Source: Chlorokybus atmophyticus (Eukaryota > Streptophyta > Chlorokybophyceae > Chlorokybales > Chlorokybaceae). Taken from it: 38,498 nt of DNA. Below, piece by piece: positions 34,881 through 38,498 of this stretch (position 1 is its first letter; each line of letters opens with the position of its first letter). Below the pieces are notes generated by a model, which searched no databases, was not told where the DNA came from, and saw nothing but the letters and a program-made list of their open reading frames with translations. The position numbers were made by a program, and so were the translations under genes. The DNA lies in the NCBI GenBank assembly GCA_009103225.1, contig RHPI01001507.1:12165-50662 (forward strand), written 5' to 3'.

Positions 34881-37283
34881 CGGTCACACCAATCAACAAA
34901 AAGCCAGATAGTTGAGGTTGACATCACTAGTATGTAGCTTTCACACTAAGAAGCCCACCGTGTTTCTCTCATCCTCGTTATTGAGAGTTGTGTTGCATAT
35001 GATGTGCGATCGATCTGCAACATTGGGATGCTGTTTTCGCTTGCTGAACAAGAAGTTTATTGTGAGCTGTGCCGACATCCGCTAAATGGAGCACGAGCAC
35101 AAAAACACATGGCGTGACAACACCATGCAGCTGCTTACTTGTATACAGTGGTACAATTAATTTATTGATCGCGGTGTTGCGACTCAGACAGTGGCAGCTC
35201 TGCGGCCACATGTGCACGACAACACCTGGATTGACACTGTCAAATAAGCAACATCAAGGCACTTGGCAAGCCACACGCAGTTTGTTGACAAGTCATTAGA
35301 AGAGCTTGTAAAAAGCAATTGGCAATTGCTTGATCGGTCTCACCAGTCTTAGCAGTCTTGTCGGCCTTTGACACGCCACACTGGAGAGAGCTGGATGAGG
35401 TAGGTCGCCCCCACACTAGAAGTAATATGGGAGGTGAGCTTCACCCAGTCATAGTGCACCAACCAGCTATTCCGTCCAGTGTCTGACCTACAACAGAGAC
35501 ATGTTGATCGGGAATTCACCATGGCACTGACTCAGAGAGCTGTCATCAACTGCCATAAGGCACATAGCCTTTATGCGGCATGCGCTTATCTGACATCATG
35601 TTTGTTTTTGCAAATTGCACCCCTGTACATCAATTGACACCCCATGTGAGTGAACTGTGATTGTGCTTAATTAAGTCACAATCACATCAGTGCGGCACTT
35701 GGCTCTGCCAAAAGTTGCTAGGATAGATCTGCTTCAATAGCACACGGATTCAAACGAACGCGTACGCAGCAATGTGTAATGTAAACAGCATGCAACAGAC
35801 AGGTGCACAGTCTGTGCTGCATAGGCTGCAGGCTGTTGCATAAGAATCTTGCCGACTTGCAGCGCAAGCGTGCTGTCTGTAAGTTATACTTGGCTTATTT
35901 CCTGCGACATATGGGCTGCTATACTCGACAAACAGAAGCTAAACAACTAGCTGGCATGTTGAGGTGCTACACATGCAGCACACAAGACATGTATATATGC
36001 TGCATGTATCACACACATTGCCTTGCCCAAACAATGCGTGTGTCACACATGTTTATGAGCTGCGCAACTACGCTGATCAAGCAATGCAAAGGTACGATGC
36101 ACAACAGTAATAGCCACAGCACCGGTTGCATGCTATATTACTCAACAGGGTTGACTGCCTGATCCTGCTGGTGTCCGCTGTCTTCTAAAGGCAGGCCCCG
36201 CATGTATGCCTCTCTGGCTAATCCCGTCGCCGCCCCTGCTGGCCATGCCCGTGCCGCTCACAGGATTCACTGCCAGACAGCCAGCATGCGTGCTTTCCGC
36301 CCACCTCCACCGCCCTGGCCGCCCACAACACCAATGCTGCCAACAACACAGTAGCAGCATGCTTGCTGTCACATGCCAGTGAGGTTGTCTACGGCGTGGG
36401 TTGCTGTGCCAGCTGCTGGTCGATGGTGTGGAAGGTGGCGACAAGCATGCCGCTGCCTGGGAGCAACTACCAGGCAGCTTGTCGCCGCCCATATGGGCGA
36501 CGTGGCCCTCGGGAGCCGGTGGCGGATGGGGATGACATCACTTGCGCAGAATGTGGTGCGGGTTGAAGTGGCAGCTGCAGATGCCAATCTTATTGGTATG
36601 CTACTATGCAGCAGCCGTTACAGCACTCCATCCGGCCCTTCGCTATGCTGCTCTATGCTATCTCAGCCTTGGCACAAGTCAGCAGCGCAGTGTAGTTTTT
36701 TATATGCTGTGCTCAAGATGGAGAGATCCCAGCCAGCATGCAAGAAAGGACTGTGAATAGTGTGATGGCCAACCCATTGTACCAATACATCTTGACGTAT
36801 TAGCTTACTCGCGGATTGCAATGCTGCTGGCGGTGCCGTTGCTTTTGCAGCTGCGTTGAGCAGCAGCCATTGCTTCTTCTCGCTGCGCGAAGCACTGCAG
36901 CGAGCATTGTCGTGTGTACAAGTGAATATGACCATGGTTACACAAGTTGTTAAGTTGTTATTGGCAATCGGCTATTAACAAGGTGCTCAAAGTTTCTGTC
37001 TAAGTATAGAGTTGCGAGAAGTCTTCCAAGCTTATGCACTTTTTAAGTTGTACCGTCAGTTGTGATTTGCGAAGCAGCAGTAAACTTCCTTTGCTCGCAT
37101 TATGAGCTGCCACAGCCAGCGTCGTTGCACCCCTTTATAACTCGGTGTGCGGGTAAGGGCGGCAGCTTGGGTTGATCGCAGTAAACTTCAGTGAGGCCAG
37201 TAAAACTTAACAGCATTTGTATGCAAGCAGCTACAGTGCGCTTGTACTACGCAACTGCGACCTGCATGTGACACAACACATCG

Positions 37284-37465
37284 CCTGCAAAGGACCATGA
37301 ATGGTCCGTGCCTTTTGACCGGGATCTTCCCTGCTAAGTGAAATCGATGGACCATGGATGGTTCGAATGTCATTGACAGTTGAACCATGCATGGTCCAGG
37401 CCTTACGTGAACGGTCTCATGTTTTTTTCGGTTCGCATCATGTATGGCCCAGTCAATATCGCGGG
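37284..37465. repeat. Second cluster of GGACCAT palindromes
   Basis: GGACCATGAATGGTCC (37292-37307), GGACCATGGATGGTTC (37349-37364) and GAACCATGCATGGTCC (37382-37397) are three spaced palindromes of one consensus, GRACCAT-NN-ATGGTYC. They lie just outside copy D. The same motif is clustered at 1253-1457. Confidence 0.65.
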
Positions 37466-37930
37466 CGTCCGGGCCAGGGACAAGTGTATAATATTACAAA
37501 ATCTTAATCATTATAGGAATCAGATTCGATAGCAAAATGCACCCAAAATGGCTTGGAGCTCTCTCCACTCGTGGGATGGAGGCGGGATAGGATAGTAACG
37601 CGATTCATGAAAACCGATTAGGGTTATCCTATGCAACCGCGAGACATAATATGAGAATAAAAATAAAGGTTGGATAGCCGCCGGCAGCAGGCAGAAGTCA
37701 ATGACCGCCATTTTTATCACTTGCTTACCGCCGCAGGGTGTGTATTTGGTTAAAAGAGGTAGAGCCTCCTAAATGACAAGTTCGCGTGTGTGTGTAAGCG
37801 TGTTTTTGTGTGCGTGTGTGTGAATTACTGGCAAGGCCACAATCTGCGCCTGCGCATGAGAAATCTACAAACACACATGCATGCACACTTACACACGCAC
37901 GCTTGTGTGTCACACGTCAGTACACACGGT
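37466..37930. other. Spacer leading into GT-rich DNA
   Basis: AT-rich to 37730, then GTGTGTG/CACACAC tracts of the kind found in this genome's introns. No coding frame was called. Confidence 0.4.
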
Positions 37931-37955
37931 GTGCACTGATGTGTGTTCAACGCAG

Positions 37956-38042
37956 GCGTATGCAGCTTGGTTAAGTGCGCGGCTGGGTGAGGAGCTGGGT
38001 GTGGAGCATGCTGCTATTTTATGCTCATTGCCGGATAAGTCA
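37956..38042 (+). CDS. Candidate internal exon of an unidentified gene
   Basis: Between an acceptor AACGCAG and a donor TCA|GTGAGT lies an open stretch AYAAWLSARLGEELGVEHAA followed by ILCSLPDKS. It has normal protein composition, unlike the Cys/Val/His repeat peptides around it, and is bordered by GTGTG-rich, intron-like DNA. The WLxxRLxxxLGV pattern faintly recalls small PWI-like helical domains such as that of CCDC43, but that is too weak to assign. Neighbouring exons were not found with certainty, and the gene may continue past the window. Confidence 0.35.
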
Positions 38043-38223
38043 GTGAGTCTTTGTGTGTTCATGTGTGAGAATGGCTTGTAAACTATGCGCATAAGTTGTG
38101 TAAACGTGAACTATGAAAACGAGCTGTGTGCGTGTTTCTACGTGGCTTATGCATTGTATGACCAACTGTGTGAATGTTATTTGCGTGAACCTAGCCTCTG
38201 TGTGTTTGAACTGTGCAAACTGA

Positions 38224-38266
38224 GTGACTGCGCTTGCACACAACACACGTGTGCAAGCGCAGTCAC
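38224..38266. repeat. 18-bp perfect hairpin with 7-nt loop
   Basis: GTGACTGCGCTTGCACAC (38224-38241) pairs exactly with 38249-38266. It lies in GT-rich intron-like DNA near the right edge. Confidence 0.85.
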
Positions 38267-38325
38267 CTTAATTTGGTTCACGGCTGAGTGTGGAGCAAGT
38301 TGTGAACACATGGTAAACACACCTG

Positions 38326-38335
38326 GTAAGTCAGG

Positions 38336-38379
<44 letters not shown>
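38326..38379 (+). repeat. (GT)n array, possibly a 54-bp intron
   Basis: GTAAGT at 38326 and GTGTGCAG at 38372-38379 bracket a pure (GT)19 run (38338-38376). Flanking frames ...HMVNTPG and KHSLAKYKDSCGAG join in phase if it is removed, but also if it is retained, since 54 is a multiple of three. An intron is therefore possible but unproven. Confidence 0.4.
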
Positions 38380-38481
38380 GCAAACACAGCTTGGCCAAGT
38401 ATAAGGATTCGTGTGGGGCTGGGTGTGGAGCGGGTTGAGATCGAGCTTTCAACACGGGGTGAGTTAGCGACCACATTTAAA

Positions 38482-38498
38482 GGGGGGGGGGGGGGGGG
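38482..38498. repeat. Poly(G) run at the window edge
   Basis: Seventeen G residues end the window. It may mark a contig break at a homopolymer. Confidence 0.85.

Larger units (their letters stand above)
33745..37270 (-). repeat. Large repeat family, copy D (inverted)
   Basis: Read on the minus strand, block P is about 37270-36060, Q about 35960-34930 and R about 34900-33745. The Q/R boundary contains GATGTCAACCTCAAC, as beyond the insertion in copy B. Copies C and D are in direct orientation to each other and opposite to A and B. Confidence 0.75.

Noticed and set aside
30126-35217. Cys/Ser-rich frames in block Q (such as SSCTILSHHV, TSEQLHGVVTPC)
   Set aside because: They are similar between copies, but more than one frame is equally conserved, so DNA-level similarity is enough and no protein is claimed for block Q.

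Overview
The window reads as nuclear DNA of a eukaryotic alga, most likely a chlorophyte green alga of moderate GC content. The evidence is that genes are split by GT-AG introns, one of them encodes an organelle-type peptide chain release factor 2 with a transit-like N-terminus, and TGTAA motifs (the usual green-algal polyadenylation signal) lie shortly behind both gene ends. Introns and spacers are full of alternating GTGCAT/CACACG tracts. I could not settle the genus.

Only two intact-looking genes are present, converging in the middle. A plus-strand gene (21525-23106, four coding exons) encodes a low-complexity plus coiled-coil protein of unknown function. A minus-strand gene (26897-24038, seven exons, 482 codons) encodes release factor 2, with SPF anticodon tripeptide and GGQ motif. 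Everything else is mobile or repeated DNA, mostly decayed.

Left part: a pogo/Tigger-like DNA transposon occupies 1476-4841, with 20-bp terminal inverted repeats, TA target duplication and an intron-bearing transposase broken by three stops and two frameshifts. Directly next to it (about 4844-7732) are remains of a second, different pogo-type element, whose transposase keeps the DNA-binding and C-terminal parts but has lost the catalytic core.

A long degenerate repeat of about 3.4-4 kb occurs in direct orientation at 9.2-12.7 kb (copy A) and 13.2-18.0 kb (copy B, interrupted by a 1.45-kb insertion), and inverted at 28.8-32.7 kb (copy C) and 33.7-37.3 kb (copy D). Copies are thus mirrored around the two host genes near 23.3 kb. 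A fragment (copy E) lies between C and D, and a small end fragment at 7.8 kb. Parts of the repeat preserve a protein reading frame across copies, with differences concentrated at synonymous sites, so it once coded for a protein I do not recognise.

The centre also has a 277-unit (GA)n array, long poly(C)/poly(G) runs and one N gap. The right edge (37.9-38.4 kb) may hold exons of a gene that continues outside the window. The most interesting points are the mirrored protein-coding repeat family, the repeated exon-like AG|GT segments inside release-factor intron 4, several near-perfect fold-back sequences, and a possible membrane-tail isoform of the coiled-coil gene.
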